64,000 nucleotides of DNA from Saprospiraceae bacterium (GCA_020629715.1 JAHDCU010000002.1:1-64000); one strand, 5' to 3'. Counted from the first letter of the stretch, positions 25,216 through 34,036 are shown. Notes: a model not told the origin generated them from the letters alone. Numbers and translations: made by a program.

Positions 25216-25350
25216 GTATAATAAGTGTAGGGCACTGAAGTGATAAATAGAAGGTAAAGGAGTAGGAGTTAGCAGGGGGGTAATTATTTTGGTTTTGGGT
25301 TACTAATACTTTCAATTAACGGAATCAATCTCTCGTTAGTTAGGCCTGAT

Positions 25351-26874
25351 TTATTTAATGTATCCATCGGTTTTCAATGTTTCCACATACTCCTGTGGAA
25401 CGATCAATTTACCATTCTCATTAACGAGAAATTTTGTATTATACTTACCTGTCCTTAGACTAACTAAAATGTGATTTGTATTAGGCACTTTATCAACGGA
25501 TATTTTAGCGTCTTTTGAAGATAGTATGGTGTTACCGTTTAAAGAAAGTTCTGCATTCCTGCCGTATTTCTCGCTTCTAAAAATTAATTTATTCAGTAAT
25601 ACTTTAGTCTTATAACACCTAGTAGGAGCAAATAGCTGGAAATCATGGTTTAATATTCCCATTAGCTTGTTCTGATCTTTAAAAACATATACTATTTCAT
25701 CATTCAATCGAGATCCCTCTATACTGCGTATAGCTTCGTTCAAAAGCATTTCCCCTGTTAATGAGATTAATTGAAAATTGGAAAACACTGATCTCTCAAA
25801 TTTCTTGATAACATGTTTCTCTGAGTTTTCAATTTTTTCAATATCAAGTTTTTTGACGGAAAAAGGAACAATTAATTTTCCTTGATTATCAATTATCGCA
25901 AATTCATCTCTTCTATTTGTTAATCGATAATAATTAATGCTATCATGGATTTGATACACTTCGTCAACTGTAATTGATGCATCTTTTAATATTGGGAATC
26001 TTTGATCTAGATTTTTTGTCTTTGATCGCCTTTTATTGAGCTCCTCATTTTCCATTTCAATAATCGACTGACTCATCAGTAACAACAATTCTTCTTTGGC
26101 AATACTTTCAATTTGCTTATCTGATAAGCTATCAATACTGGATTTTGTCACTTTACCTATTCCTATATTTGGGTCTAATCCAGATTCTGTTTTGACTAAA
26201 TTTCGAAGCCATACTTGATCCAATGAATCATTAACCATTTTTTGCTTATTGTCTTTCTCAAATCCGCAAATCAAATAGTTTTCGTGTTCACTATAAATGC
26301 GAAACTCTTCTGATTTATCCCTTGAGAAATCTTTTTTTAATGAATCAATTCTTGACTCGAGAAAATTGTTTTTTAAAATGAGATATACATCATTATCCAA
26401 AGTATCTGTAAAATGTAATATGTTGTCGGATAGTCTTAATGATTTGAACTTCAGAGGAGAAATAGGTTTTTCAGACCCTATTGTGTATAGCTCATATTTT
26501 TCATTTCCATAATAGAAGTCTTCCGTTGACCCCAGATATAAAAGTCTGAATTCTTCCTCTATTTTCACATTATCATAAAAGGCATCAACATGATTATACG
26601 GAAGAATGACCTGATCGAAGCCTTTATTATTGTGCTTTTTCCCGTAAACGTTTGTTACAAATAACTTTTCACCAATCCTTTTTACGATACGCCTATTGTG
26701 AGGAATTACTCGATCCATACTTTTGGATGAATATCTTTCTGTTCCATCTATATTGACATATATTCTTTGATGCACTTTGTTTTCTGACCACTCAAAAAGA
26801 TATAATGAGTCTGATTTCTGAGAATACAGCATAGTGGACAGAAATAGACTAGATACAATAAATAAATTTTTCAT
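25351..26874 (-). CDS. Secreted hypothetical protein with WG-like repeats
   Basis: This 507-residue protein has a clear signal peptide (MKNLFIVSSLFLSTMLYSQ). No enzyme motif is visible. Two stretches, DNQGKLIVPFSVKKLD near residue 330 and NENGKLIVPQEYVETL near the end, look like the G-x-x-I-P-x-x-Y turn of WG beta repeats. The middle is rich in charged helical sequence (EELLLLMSQSIIEMENEELN). It is probably periplasmic or on the cell surface. It has no T9SS sorting domain. It belongs to the AT-rich accessory stretch and has no functional neighbour; an AT-rich hairpin lies just upstream. Confidence 0.7.
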   Translation of the reverse strand: MKNLFIVSSLFLSTMLYSQKSDSLYLFEWSENKVHQRIYVNIDGTERYSSKSMDRVIPHNRRIVKRIGEKLFVTNVYGKKHNNKGFDQVILPYNHVDAFYDNVKIEEEFRLLYLGSTEDFYYGNEKYELYTIGSEKPISPLKFKSLRLSDNILHFTDTLDNDVYLILKNNFLESRIDSLKKDFSRDKSEEFRIYSEHENYLICGFEKDNKQKMVNDSLDQVWLRNLVKTESGLDPNIGIGKVTKSSIDSLSDKQIESIAKEELLLLMSQSIIEMENEELNKRRSKTKNLDQRFPILKDASITVDEVYQIHDSINYYRLTNRRDEFAIIDNQGKLIVPFSVKKLDIEKIENSEKHVIKKFERSVFSNFQLISLTGEMLLNEAIRSIEGSRLNDEIVYVFKDQNKLMGILNHDFQLFAPTRCYKTKVLLNKLIFRSEKYGRNAELSLNGNTILSSKDAKISVDKVPNTNHILVSLRTGKYNTKFLVNENGKLIVPQEYVETLKTDGYIK

Positions 26875-26924
26875 GGTTTGTTACTTATCATCAGTATTAA
26901 AATTGAAGCTACAACCGCTTTAAA

Positions 26925-26947
26925 TTTTGTTGAATTTTTCAACAAAA
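26925..26947. promoter_or_regulatory. AT-rich 10-bp hairpin upstream of the WG-like gene
   Basis: TTTTGTTGAA (26925-26934) and TTCAACAAAA (26938-26947) are exact inverted repeats around three Ts. The hairpin lies 51 nt upstream of the start at 26874. With so little GC it is a poor terminator and a better operator candidate. Confidence 0.4.
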
Positions 26948-27029
26948 GAAATCTATTCTACGCTTCGCAAAAGTATAAAAATTATAAGTCTTATGAGTTA
27001 GACCATGACTTTACGGCATGTTGAGAGAA

Positions 27030-27218
27030 TCAAGCCCTTATAAAAAGAGCTTCATCTGCATCGCGAAAAAGTCTGCTAAACTTGCTCACGATCTTACGAA
27101 GTAAAGTTGCTTTTTTAACTAATGGCTTTTGATCGGTTAGAACATCTTTGAGCTCTTGATATCTTTTCTTTTGGAGTTGCTTGGTGTAATCTTCTTTGCC
27201 TTTGTGGTGTAGGTTCAT
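27030..27218 (-). CDS. Small basic hypothetical protein after a PIN toxin gene
   Basis: This 62-residue, Lys-rich, helical product begins MNLHHKGKEDYTKQLQKKRY and ends FRDADEALFIRA. It has no signal peptide or cysteine. It lies 40 nt downstream of the PIN toxin gene on the same strand and may be its third partner, or may simply share the transcript. No family is recognised. The helical heptads and basic charge suit nucleic-acid or protein binding. It may also be a chance frame. Confidence 0.5.
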   Translation of the reverse strand: MNLHHKGKEDYTKQLQKKRYQELKDVLTDQKPLVKKATLLRKIVSKFSRLFRDADEALFIRA

Positions 27219-27258
27219 AATCTTTATTTTTTATTTAGCTTTTTACAATAATACTATA

Positions 27259-27681
27259 TCAGAGTCTAGCTTTAACCTTGGCTAAGACTTCCTTAGGTGT
27301 CATGATAGCAAGATCGCTTTCTTTGAAGTCTTTCACGTTTCTGGTGACGATGATGCTATGCGTTGCTTCTACTGCACAATAATATTGAACACCATCTTCG
27401 AAATCCTTAAAATCCGATACCGCAGATTTTTTAATAGCTGATTCTGAGATATTTTCTATAGATACAAGATTTAGTATTTGAAGTATTTTCTTCTTGGCTG
27501 TAATCTTGCCTTCAGATTTACTGATGATGTAATACGAGTCAGTTATAGAAATAGGGGAGACACAAAGCTTGATAGACTCTACTATTGCTTTTTGTAATAA
27601 TTCAGCGATGTCCTCTGTAAAGGGCGGACGATCTAGTAGGAAATCTAACAACACATTGGTGTCTAGATACAGCTTCTTCAT
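27259..27681 (-). CDS. PIN-domain (VapC-like) toxin
   Basis: This 140-residue single PIN domain is an Mg-dependent ribonuclease. The acidic active-site residues are in LYLDTNVLLDFLLDRPP (N-terminal Asp), DFKDFEDGVQYYCAVEA (the middle pair) and IIVTRNVKDFKESDLAIMTP (C-terminal Asp). VapC-like toxins cut RNA when their antitoxin is lost. The ATG overlaps the antitoxin gene by 4 nt, the usual antitoxin-first order. The protein is typical in length and looks intact. Confidence 0.93.
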   Translation of the reverse strand: MKKLYLDTNVLLDFLLDRPPFTEDIAELLQKAIVESIKLCVSPISITDSYYIISKSEGKITAKKKILQILNLVSIENISESAIKKSAVSDFKDFEDGVQYYCAVEATHSIIVTRNVKDFKESDLAIMTPKEVLAKVKARL

Positions 27682-27935
27682 CTCAAATGCTTATCAACCA
27701 ATGAATCAGCCAATAGCTCTTTATAGGACTTATCTGGATTTGGATCTCGAACCGATCCTTTTAATTCTTTGACGATTGCACTGAGATCTGGCTTTTCTTC
27801 CTGCTTAGATTGACCTGTCAATGATTTTAAATATTCCTCTATGATATTGGATAAACTCCTTTTATGTTTCCGTGCATATTCCTTAGCAGAATCAATGACG
27901 TCACCATCTACGGTCAATGTTAGTTTAGTTGACAT
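27678..27935 (-). CDS. Antitoxin of the PIN toxin (DUF6364-like)
   Basis: This 85-residue protein starts MSTKLTLTVDGDVIDSAKEY, a ribbon-helix-helix-like beginning, followed by ARKHKRSLSNIIEEYLKSL. This is the pattern of DUF6364 antitoxins paired with PIN toxins. The C-terminal half (DLSAIVKELKGSVRDPNPDK) is the flexible part that would wrap and block the toxin. It precedes the toxin with a 4-nt overlap, and direct repeats at its start suggest autoregulation. Confidence 0.9.
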   Translation of the reverse strand: MSTKLTLTVDGDVIDSAKEYARKHKRSLSNIIEEYLKSLTGQSKQEEKPDLSAIVKELKGSVRDPNPDKSYKELLADSLVDKHLR

Positions 27936-27955
27936 ACGTGTTAAATTATACGTGT
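27934..27955. promoter_or_regulatory. Direct repeats at the antitoxin start (operator candidate)
   Basis: ATACGTGT occurs at 27934-27941 and again at 27948-27955, 14 nt apart, overlapping and just upstream of the antitoxin start codon. Ribbon-helix-helix antitoxins often bind such short repeats to repress their own operon. Confidence 0.5.
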
Positions 27956-28101
27956 AATATATGGCTTTTTGAGGAGGATGTCAATAGTCTTTAGCCCGTA
28001 GGTTGATATCTTAAGAAAAATAAGGATTTTTCTCTTCCCGTACGAGTTATACTAGAATTGGTGCAATACATGATTGACAGTTCTTATGCTGTGGTACTGT
28101 G

Positions 28102-28743
28102 TTAATCTCCACTTTCTAAATATTGCCCCAAAAACTTCCTGATGTCATCATGTTTTGGATTCATATGACCTATCAATCCCTTTAATTCTACTTTATCAAA
28201 AAGCCTACTCTTTGGATCAACCAGATAATTGAGATGTATATCTATTAGGTGATCTTGCTTAGTAAGTATTAGCAAATAGGTATCTGGATTATATGTATTT
28301 GAATAGAGCTTGAGCACCGCCTTCTTTATGTCTTCCCATTTGAGCTTGATATAATTGTTGGTTTCGCTATTGTAACTTCTTATACCTTTATTTGATATGA
28401 TAGCATATGACCTATCACTGGGATTCAGAAGTTTATAAATTGAGCCCACCAAGAAGAATAGTCCGCCAATTCCGAAAGAGATGGATAATACTTTAAATAT
28501 AGTTTTTGACATTGCATCCTCGTATTGAACATCCATAAAAAAAGGAATTAGACCAAATCCTATGGCCGCTAGAGCCGCAATTATATTCCCCCATAAATTC
28601 CTGACTGCCTCCCTTAGGACAATTTCCTTTGAGTAGTCATAGTCTTGATCAATAACAGGTTCTAGTATTATGTACTTATTGAACTTTTTACCAATGTTTG
28701 GTTCATAGTTTTCGAAAGGACTTTCGGGTTTTGTTGATTTCAT
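28102..28743 (-). CDS. Two-helix membrane protein with PH-like C-terminal domain
   Basis: This 213-residue protein has a charged N-terminus, two membrane helices (about 52-70, NIIAALAAIGFGLIPFF, and 84-106, VLSISFGIGGLFFLVGSIYK), then a soluble domain of about 100 residues. The soluble part has the pattern YAIISNKGIRSYNSE, IKLKWEDIKKAVL and LLILTKQDHLIDIH, like STM3941-type PH-like domains. Function unknown. It is 117 nt downstream of the TPR gene on the same strand and could work with it at the membrane. Confidence 0.65.
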   Translation of the reverse strand: MKSTKPESPFENYEPNIGKKFNKYIILEPVIDQDYDYSKEIVLREAVRNLWGNIIAALAAIGFGLIPFFMDVQYEDAMSKTIFKVLSISFGIGGLFFLVGSIYKLLNPSDRSYAIISNKGIRSYNSETNNYIKLKWEDIKKAVLKLYSNTYNPDTYLLILTKQDHLIDIHLNYLVDPKSRLFDKVELKGLIGHMNPKHDDIRKFLGQYLESGD

Positions 28744-28860
28744 TTAATTTCACTTGATTTGGATCTTGATTTTGTGCTATAATTTTTCGTGTCATTAGTA
28801 TTCAACTATGACTGAATGATGATATGAAACGTATCAAGAAGACTATGCTATAATGACTTA

Positions 28861-30882
28861 CTAATTATTCACGGAATTTCGATTATTATTCAGTCTCAAG
28901 GTTTTTCTACATTGTACGATTCTCTTTTCAGCTTGTTTACCATATGAAGATATATTATAATCATCAATAATATATTGGGAGTACTGAATTGCTAATTTGC
29001 AATTTGTTTTCATGTTAGCTCTTTCGTAACTATCACAACAACACCCTTTCTGATAATAATTGGCAATTGTATTGAAAGAGTTGTCAATAGCATTACTCTT
29101 TGGAAATTTAAGGATTAAATCGTTTAGCTGGTTAAGCCCTTCCAATGGTCTGTTTGATTCGAAATTAATGTATATCGCTTCGGCAATTATGTCATCGGTA
29201 AGATCTTTGTTTGGGTATTTTTCCAAGAATTTTTCTATTTTTTCTTGGGCTCTGTTAAAAGATCCTTCATTTATCAATTTCCTAATTTCAATATAGCTAA
29301 GAGCGTATTGCTGATTCTTAATTTTGAATCTTAGTAGAGCTTCTTCGACATATCTTAATAGTACATCATTGTCAACTTGTCTATTTAATTTCTTCAAATT
29401 TGTCAAGAATTGTTTGAAATTTTTAGTCTTGATTAATTGCAATACTAGATAGTATTCGTTTATATATTTGGCGGTGTTCAATGAATATTTACTTTCTTTC
29501 AGATATTCAATTAGGATATGAATATCATTATCTAAGTATTGTTTTCTTATCTTAAAATCCAAATATTTTATAATATCATCTTCATTCGTTTCAATGGTTT
29601 GTATGAATTTTACAACGTTAGAATGATTAGTTTTCATCGCTATTTTACGTAGAAAATTTGCACTGATGTAGTTTCTTTCATTTTTGTAGTATTCATCAAG
29701 AACGGTCGAGAAAGAATCAATTTCAATTGTATTTGAAAGCTGAATGAGTATCGAGTTCTTGAGACTCAATAGACGATAAGAAGTTGCTTTGTCTGAATAT
29801 TTTTTAATTAGACGTAATGCATTTTTATATTCTTTTTTGTGAGCATGGAGCCAGGCTGCATAATATATAGAATTAGTAAAATGAGGTAACTTTTCGTTGT
29901 TCGAATCCTCAAAGTAGGAATAGAATAATTCAAGTGATTCATTTACTTCCGAATCTAAGAGTTTAATTCGTTTGTCGTGGAAGTCATAAGGTCTATATTG
30001 CTTTAACAATTGTATGGCTTGCGCATATATAATTACATCCTTGATTCTTGTTCCTTTATTACATTGTAAAGCATTTTCATACTCACCAAGGACATAGTAC
30101 CCATAACTACAATAAGGATCATCAGGAAAGTCGGCAAGAATAGTTCGTACTTGTTCTTTGACTTTTGATGTCATATTCGCTGATAAAAAATCTTCATCAT
30201 GCTTTCCTTGTTCTATTGCATGTACAATGTAATAAGAAATTGTTGTCCATAATGGACTGATTATCTTTGTTGAATATTTTTTAATAAGTGAGTCGGTGAG
30301 TTCTATTCCAGCTTCACGACCGTGCTTTTTACTGTAATATCTTATCGTTCTTGCAGCATCCAGTTTTAAAGAATGATTATGATCGAACCTTATACTATCT
30401 CTTTGCATTACAAGATTACAAGCATTTAAATACTCTCCCTTTGTAAAGTAAGATGCAATTACATAACCCTTAATTTTATCTAAATCGTCGGTTTTAATTT
30501 GATATACGGAATCTATTAGGGTTGAAAGTTTAGTTATGTTTTTATTCTCATAAGCTGAAATGATTCTAGTATGATTTAAATCAAGTTGAATTTGATTAGA
30601 TGTTGTTTGTCTATCGAGCTTACTTTCATTATAGGCTTGATATAATGCTTCTTTCTTACTGTTATTTATTTTCTCTTGAGCTTCTATCAAATTATTAATG
30701 TCCTGTTGACTTAAAGAACTACCAGGAAATAACCAAAGTGAGATTTCAATATAAGTCCAAAATATTGTTGGTATAGAGATGAAAATTATCATAAGTAATT
30801 GAAGCCTATGAAACTCACAAACTAAAAAATTGCAATTATTCTTGCATCTGTTTAGATAGATATTTCTTCCAATACATCTCAT
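28861..30882 (-). CDS. Zinc-knuckle, membrane helix and TPR-like repeat protein
   Basis: This 673-residue protein has three parts. The first 25 residues (MRCIGRNIYLNRCKNNCNFL, then VCEFHR) place Cys and His as C-x8-C-x3-C-x4-C-x2-H, much like the small CKAxTKxGxxCxxxxxxxxxYCxxH zinc motif seen in many bacterial proteins. A membrane helix follows at about 30-52 (LLMIIFISIPTIFWTYIEIS). The rest is helical, with repeated A-x-x-x-x-x-x-Y pairs typical of TPR or Sel1-like solenoids. A Cys-rich turn (YYQKGCCCDSYERAN) sits near the end. The topology is probably cytoplasmic zinc motif with periplasmic repeats, or the reverse. The function is unknown. The gene is clearly AT-rich compared with the flanking housekeeping genes. 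Confidence 0.65.
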   Translation of the reverse strand: MRCIGRNIYLNRCKNNCNFLVCEFHRLQLLMIIFISIPTIFWTYIEISLWLFPGSSLSQQDINNLIEAQEKINNSKKEALYQAYNESKLDRQTTSNQIQLDLNHTRIISAYENKNITKLSTLIDSVYQIKTDDLDKIKGYVIASYFTKGEYLNACNLVMQRDSIRFDHNHSLKLDAARTIRYYSKKHGREAGIELTDSLIKKYSTKIISPLWTTISYYIVHAIEQGKHDEDFLSANMTSKVKEQVRTILADFPDDPYCSYGYYVLGEYENALQCNKGTRIKDVIIYAQAIQLLKQYRPYDFHDKRIKLLDSEVNESLELFYSYFEDSNNEKLPHFTNSIYYAAWLHAHKKEYKNALRLIKKYSDKATSYRLLSLKNSILIQLSNTIEIDSFSTVLDEYYKNERNYISANFLRKIAMKTNHSNVVKFIQTIETNEDDIIKYLDFKIRKQYLDNDIHILIEYLKESKYSLNTAKYINEYYLVLQLIKTKNFKQFLTNLKKLNRQVDNDVLLRYVEEALLRFKIKNQQYALSYIEIRKLINEGSFNRAQEKIEKFLEKYPNKDLTDDIIAEAIYINFESNRPLEGLNQLNDLILKFPKSNAIDNSFNTIANYYQKGCCCDSYERANMKTNCKLAIQYSQYIIDDYNISSYGKQAEKRIVQCRKTLRLNNNRNSVNN

Positions 30883-31221
30883 TTATCAAATTTTACTACT
30901 GATAATATTATTAGAAGTGGAACTTTATTTTAGAAGCTTGCTCAGTAATTATTTTGAAGGTTATAATACCACAACCTTTATACATAACTATTCCAATTAA
31001 AACTCTAGCTCATTCTTAATAACTCTTTAAATCTACACAGAAATCACCAATATTGATTAAGATCATAGATTCACATTTCCCAAAGACTTTTTGAACACCT
31101 GCGATATCCAACCTACTCCCTATTTAGAATTACTTCAATTTAAAAATTAAACTCTGAGTATAGTTTTTAAAACTGTGCATATTCCCGCTTAATTTGTACT
31201 TTTCCATTACAATCTAAGATC
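30883..31221. other. Intergenic region with one small hairpin
   Basis: This 339-nt AT-rich gap separates divergent transcripts. The only structure seen is AAGGTT at 30957-30962 with AACCTT at 30973-30978. A TACTTTTC at about 31197 is one base off the TAnnTTTG box and could start the HdrC-like gene. I see no small gene here. Confidence 0.4.
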
Positions 31222-32598
31222 ATGATTCAAATCATAGCTTTTATCCTACTATTTGGCGTAAGCATGTTTATGGCTTTCCGTGCTTTTAGCAAGATCAGAC
31301 GTAACATTTTGCTGGGTGGTGGCGACTATGACGTCGTAGACGATACACCACAGCGTATCAAAAATACACTGCTGATTGCCTTTGGTCAGCAAAAGATGTT
31401 TAAAAACTGGATACCTGCCGTATTTCATTTCTTTATCTATGCGGCATTTGTCATTACACAGATCGAGTTAATCGAAATCTTTGTAGATGGGTTTACGGGT
31501 AATCACAGGATATTTCTGCCGTTTCTAGGTGGCTTTTATACTTTCATTATCTCCTTTATAGAGATATTATCGGTGTTGGCTTTTGTAGCCACTTTTGTTT
31601 TCTTGGCTAGAAGAAACTTGCTTAAGATTCCTAGATTTATCAAACCAGAGATGAACGGCTGGCCAAAGCTTGATGGTAATTTGATCCTGATCGGAGAGCT
31701 TCTACTACTCATCGGTATCTTCTCTATGAATGGAGCTGATGTGGTACTTCAAGATATCGATCCTGAGCATTATCACGATACTGGTAATTTGGCGGTAAGT
31801 AGCTGGCTCGGACCTGCATTGTTTGGTGGACTAGAACAGTCAACTTTGGTGATGATTGAGCGCTTTGGTTGGTGGTTGCATATCATCACGGTTTTTGCTT
31901 TTTTGAACTATCTACCGTATTCAAAGCATCTGCACATTATTTTGGCATTTCCAAACGTATTTTATCAAAACTTAAAGTCACGTGGTGAGATCGAAAATAT
32001 GCCAGAGATCATGACGGAGGTAAAGTCTATGATGGGACTCATCCCAGAAGATCAGATGCCTGAGATGTCAGATGATATCCCAGAGTTTGGTGCAAAAGAT
32101 GTATTCGGTTTGAGTTGGAAAAATATCATGGATTCGTACTCTTGTACGGAGTGCGGTCGATGTACGGCGCAGTGTCCAGCCAATATTACAGGTAAGAAGT
32201 TATCACCGCGAAAGGTATTGATGGATATCCGTGATCGTGCTACCGAGATTGGTAATAATATCGATAGTGGTAGTGCAGAGTTTTACAAAGAAGGAGCTGA
32301 TACTACTCAACCTCTTACAGCGGATAATTATGATGATGGTAAATCATTGTTTGATTATATATCACGAGAGGAGCTGCATGCATGTACGACTTGTAATGCC
32401 TGTGTAGAGGCTTGCCCGGTGACCATCAATCCACTAGAGCCTATCCTCAAGCTTAGACGCTATGAGATATTGACAGAATCTGCTGGACCTAGCGATTGGG
32501 TACCGATGTTTACCAGTATCGAAAACACAGGAGCTGTGTGGCAAATGCCAACAGAGCGAGCAGATTGGACTAAATCACTTAATGAAACGGAAGCATAG
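31222..32598 (+). CDS. Membrane Fe-S electron-transfer protein, HdrC-like
   Basis: This 458-residue protein has an N-terminal membrane part with about five helices (from MIQIIAFILLFGVSMFMAF to about residue 240) and a C-terminal ferredoxin-like part with two 4Fe-4S motifs, YSCTECGRCTAQCPANI and HACTTCNACVEACPVTI. The layout fuses a NarI/HdrE-like b-type cytochrome domain with an HdrC-like subunit. It should pass electrons between membrane quinones and the CCG-domain partner encoded 3 nt downstream. Similar pairs in Bacteroidota are thought to link acyl-CoA or lactate oxidation to the quinone pool. That exact role is inference. Confidence 0.9.
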   Translation: MIQIIAFILLFGVSMFMAFRAFSKIRRNILLGGGDYDVVDDTPQRIKNTLLIAFGQQKMFKNWIPAVFHFFIYAAFVITQIELIEIFVDGFTGNHRIFLPFLGGFYTFIISFIEILSVLAFVATFVFLARRNLLKIPRFIKPEMNGWPKLDGNLILIGELLLLIGIFSMNGADVVLQDIDPEHYHDTGNLAVSSWLGPALFGGLEQSTLVMIERFGWWLHIITVFAFLNYLPYSKHLHIILAFPNVFYQNLKSRGEIENMPEIMTEVKSMMGLIPEDQMPEMSDDIPEFGAKDVFGLSWKNIMDSYSCTECGRCTAQCPANITGKKLSPRKVLMDIRDRATEIGNNIDSGSAEFYKEGADTTQPLTADNYDDGKSLFDYISREELHACTTCNACVEACPVTINPLEPILKLRRYEILTESAGPSDWVPMFTSIENTGAVWQMPTERADWTKSLNETEA

Positions 32599-32601
32599 AC
32601 T

Positions 32602-33384
32602 ATGAGTGCAATACAAGTAAAAACCGCAGCTGATTATCAAGCAGAAGGAAAAGAACCGGAAGTATTATTTTGGGTAGGATGTGCAGGGAGTTTCGATGCT
32701 AGAGCACAGAAAGTAACCAAAGCCTTTGTTGAGATATTGACTCATGCAGGTGTAGACTTTGCCATTCTTGGAAATGAAGAAAGTTGCACAGGTGATCCAG
32801 CACGTCGCGCAGGAAATGAGTTTGTATTTCAAATGACAGCACTTCAAAATATCGAAGTGCTAAATATGTATTCGGTCAAAAAGATCGTAACTGCATGTCC
32901 ACATTGCTTCAATAGCTTAAAGAACGAATACCCTGCACTCGGTGGTAATTATGATGTTGTGCATCACACAGCATTTATCAATGATCTCTTTTCATCAGGT
33001 AGATTAAAAGTATCAGGAGGTACGTTTAAAGGCAAAAAAATCACTTACCATGATAGCTGCTATCTCGGTAGAGTCAACGGCCAATACGAGGCACCAAGAG
33101 AGCTCCTTAAGATGCTAGATATCGAACTTCAAGAGATGAAGCGTTGCCGAACCAAAGGACTATGTTGCGGTGCGGGTGGTGCTCAGATGTTTAAAGAAGA
33201 TGAGCCAGGCGATAAGCGTATCAATATCGAGCGGGTAGAGGAAGCCTTAGATACAGGAGCTGAGATTGTTGCTGCCAACTGTCCTTTCTGTATCACGATG
33301 CTTGGTGACGGTATCAAAGCCAATGAAAAGCAAGAAGAAGTCATGGTCTATGACATTAGCGAACTAATCGTTCAATCTTTATAA
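32602..33384 (+). CDS. CCG-domain Fe-S protein, HdrB/GlpC-like
   Basis: This 260-residue protein has two cysteine-rich CCG-type domains. The first is around GNEESCTGDPARR and VTACPHCFNSLKNEYP. The second is around ITYHDSCYLGRVNGQYE, GLCCGAGGAQMF and ANCPFCITML. Such domains bind an unusual 4Fe-4S or noncubane cluster in HdrB, GlpC and LutA. It starts 3 nt after the HdrC-like gene and 2 nt before the next gene, so the three are one operon and the first two form one complex. Confidence 0.93.
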   Translation: MSAIQVKTAADYQAEGKEPEVLFWVGCAGSFDARAQKVTKAFVEILTHAGVDFAILGNEESCTGDPARRAGNEFVFQMTALQNIEVLNMYSVKKIVTACPHCFNSLKNEYPALGGNYDVVHHTAFINDLFSSGRLKVSGGTFKGKKITYHDSCYLGRVNGQYEAPRELLKMLDIELQEMKRCRTKGLCCGAGGAQMFKEDEPGDKRINIERVEEALDTGAEIVAANCPFCITMLGDGIKANEKQEEVMVYDISELIVQSL

Positions 33385-33385
33385 C

Positions 33386-33874
33386 ATGGTATTAGATCTG
33401 ATCGCATTAGCACCCTCGTCAAGAGTCTGGGTATATCAGGCAGACCGTTTCCTCAGCTATGATGAGTTAGACGATGCTCGTGAGTTGCTCTTTCCATTTC
33501 TGGAGCAATGGACAAGCCATACCAAAGAGTTATATACTTATGGTAATATCTTCCATCGTCGATTTTTAGCCTTATTTGTTGACGAGTCTGCTTCTCACGG
33601 TACTAGCGGATGCTCCATTGATAGTTCCGTCCATTTCATCCAACAGCTTGGTGCTAAACTCAATATTGATTTCTTCGATCGTATGCATTTCTGTTATCTC
33701 GATGATCAAGAAGAGGTACAAAGTGTCAATAGAGTCCAGCTGAAAGAAAAGTATGCAGCTGGCGACATCAAAGAAGATACCTTCTTTTTCGATAACCTAG
33801 TCGATACCAAAGAGAATTTTATTAAAAATTGGACGGTACAGTTGGGAGAGAGTTGGATAAAGAAAATGCTTTAG
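33386..33874 (+). CDS. Conserved hypothetical protein of the Fe-S operon
   Basis: This 162-residue soluble protein has no signal peptide or known motif. Distinct features are the beginning LIALAPSSRVWVYQADRFLS, a DDARELLFPFLEQWTSHTK helix and FDRMHFCYLDDQEEVQSVNR. The gene begins 2 nt after the HdrB-like gene, which points to a linked role such as assembly or regulation. Comparable proteins in this phylum have been labelled ABC transporter ATPase in annotations, but no Walker motif is present here, so that label should not be copied. Confidence 0.85.
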   Translation: MVLDLIALAPSSRVWVYQADRFLSYDELDDARELLFPFLEQWTSHTKELYTYGNIFHRRFLALFVDESASHGTSGCSIDSSVHFIQQLGAKLNIDFFDRMHFCYLDDQEEVQSVNRVQLKEKYAAGDIKEDTFFFDNLVDTKENFIKNWTVQLGESWIKKML

Positions 33875-33944
33875 ATCTTAGTTAATTTGTCGATTTGTTA
33901 ATCTGATAATTTGAAGTATCTGTGACATACCAAATATCTAGGTA

Positions 33945-34026
33945 ACCTTCGTGCTCTCTGTGGTTCAAAAAAGAACAAGCTATTAAGGAAAACTTTATGA
34001 CCTCTATGCCTCTATGGTTGTTCATC
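33945..34026. repeat. CTCTGTGG-type dispersed repeat remnant
   Basis: Two related motifs, CTTCGTGCTCTCTGTGGTTC (33948-33967) and GACCTCTATGCCTCTATGG, with an imperfect repeat between, resemble the CTCTGTGxxCTCTGTGGTT family of intergenic sequence seen in many bacteria. On the minus strand a 47-codon frame begins here, but its peptide comes from the repeat and is not counted as a gene. Confidence 0.5.
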
Positions 34027-34036
34027 TTGATATAAA

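Noticed and set aside
33883-34026. A 47-codon minus-strand frame starting MNNHRGIEVIKFSLIACSF
   Set aside because: The peptide is produced by the CTCTGTGG-type repeat and adjoining AT-rich filler, so it is unlikely to be a real gene.
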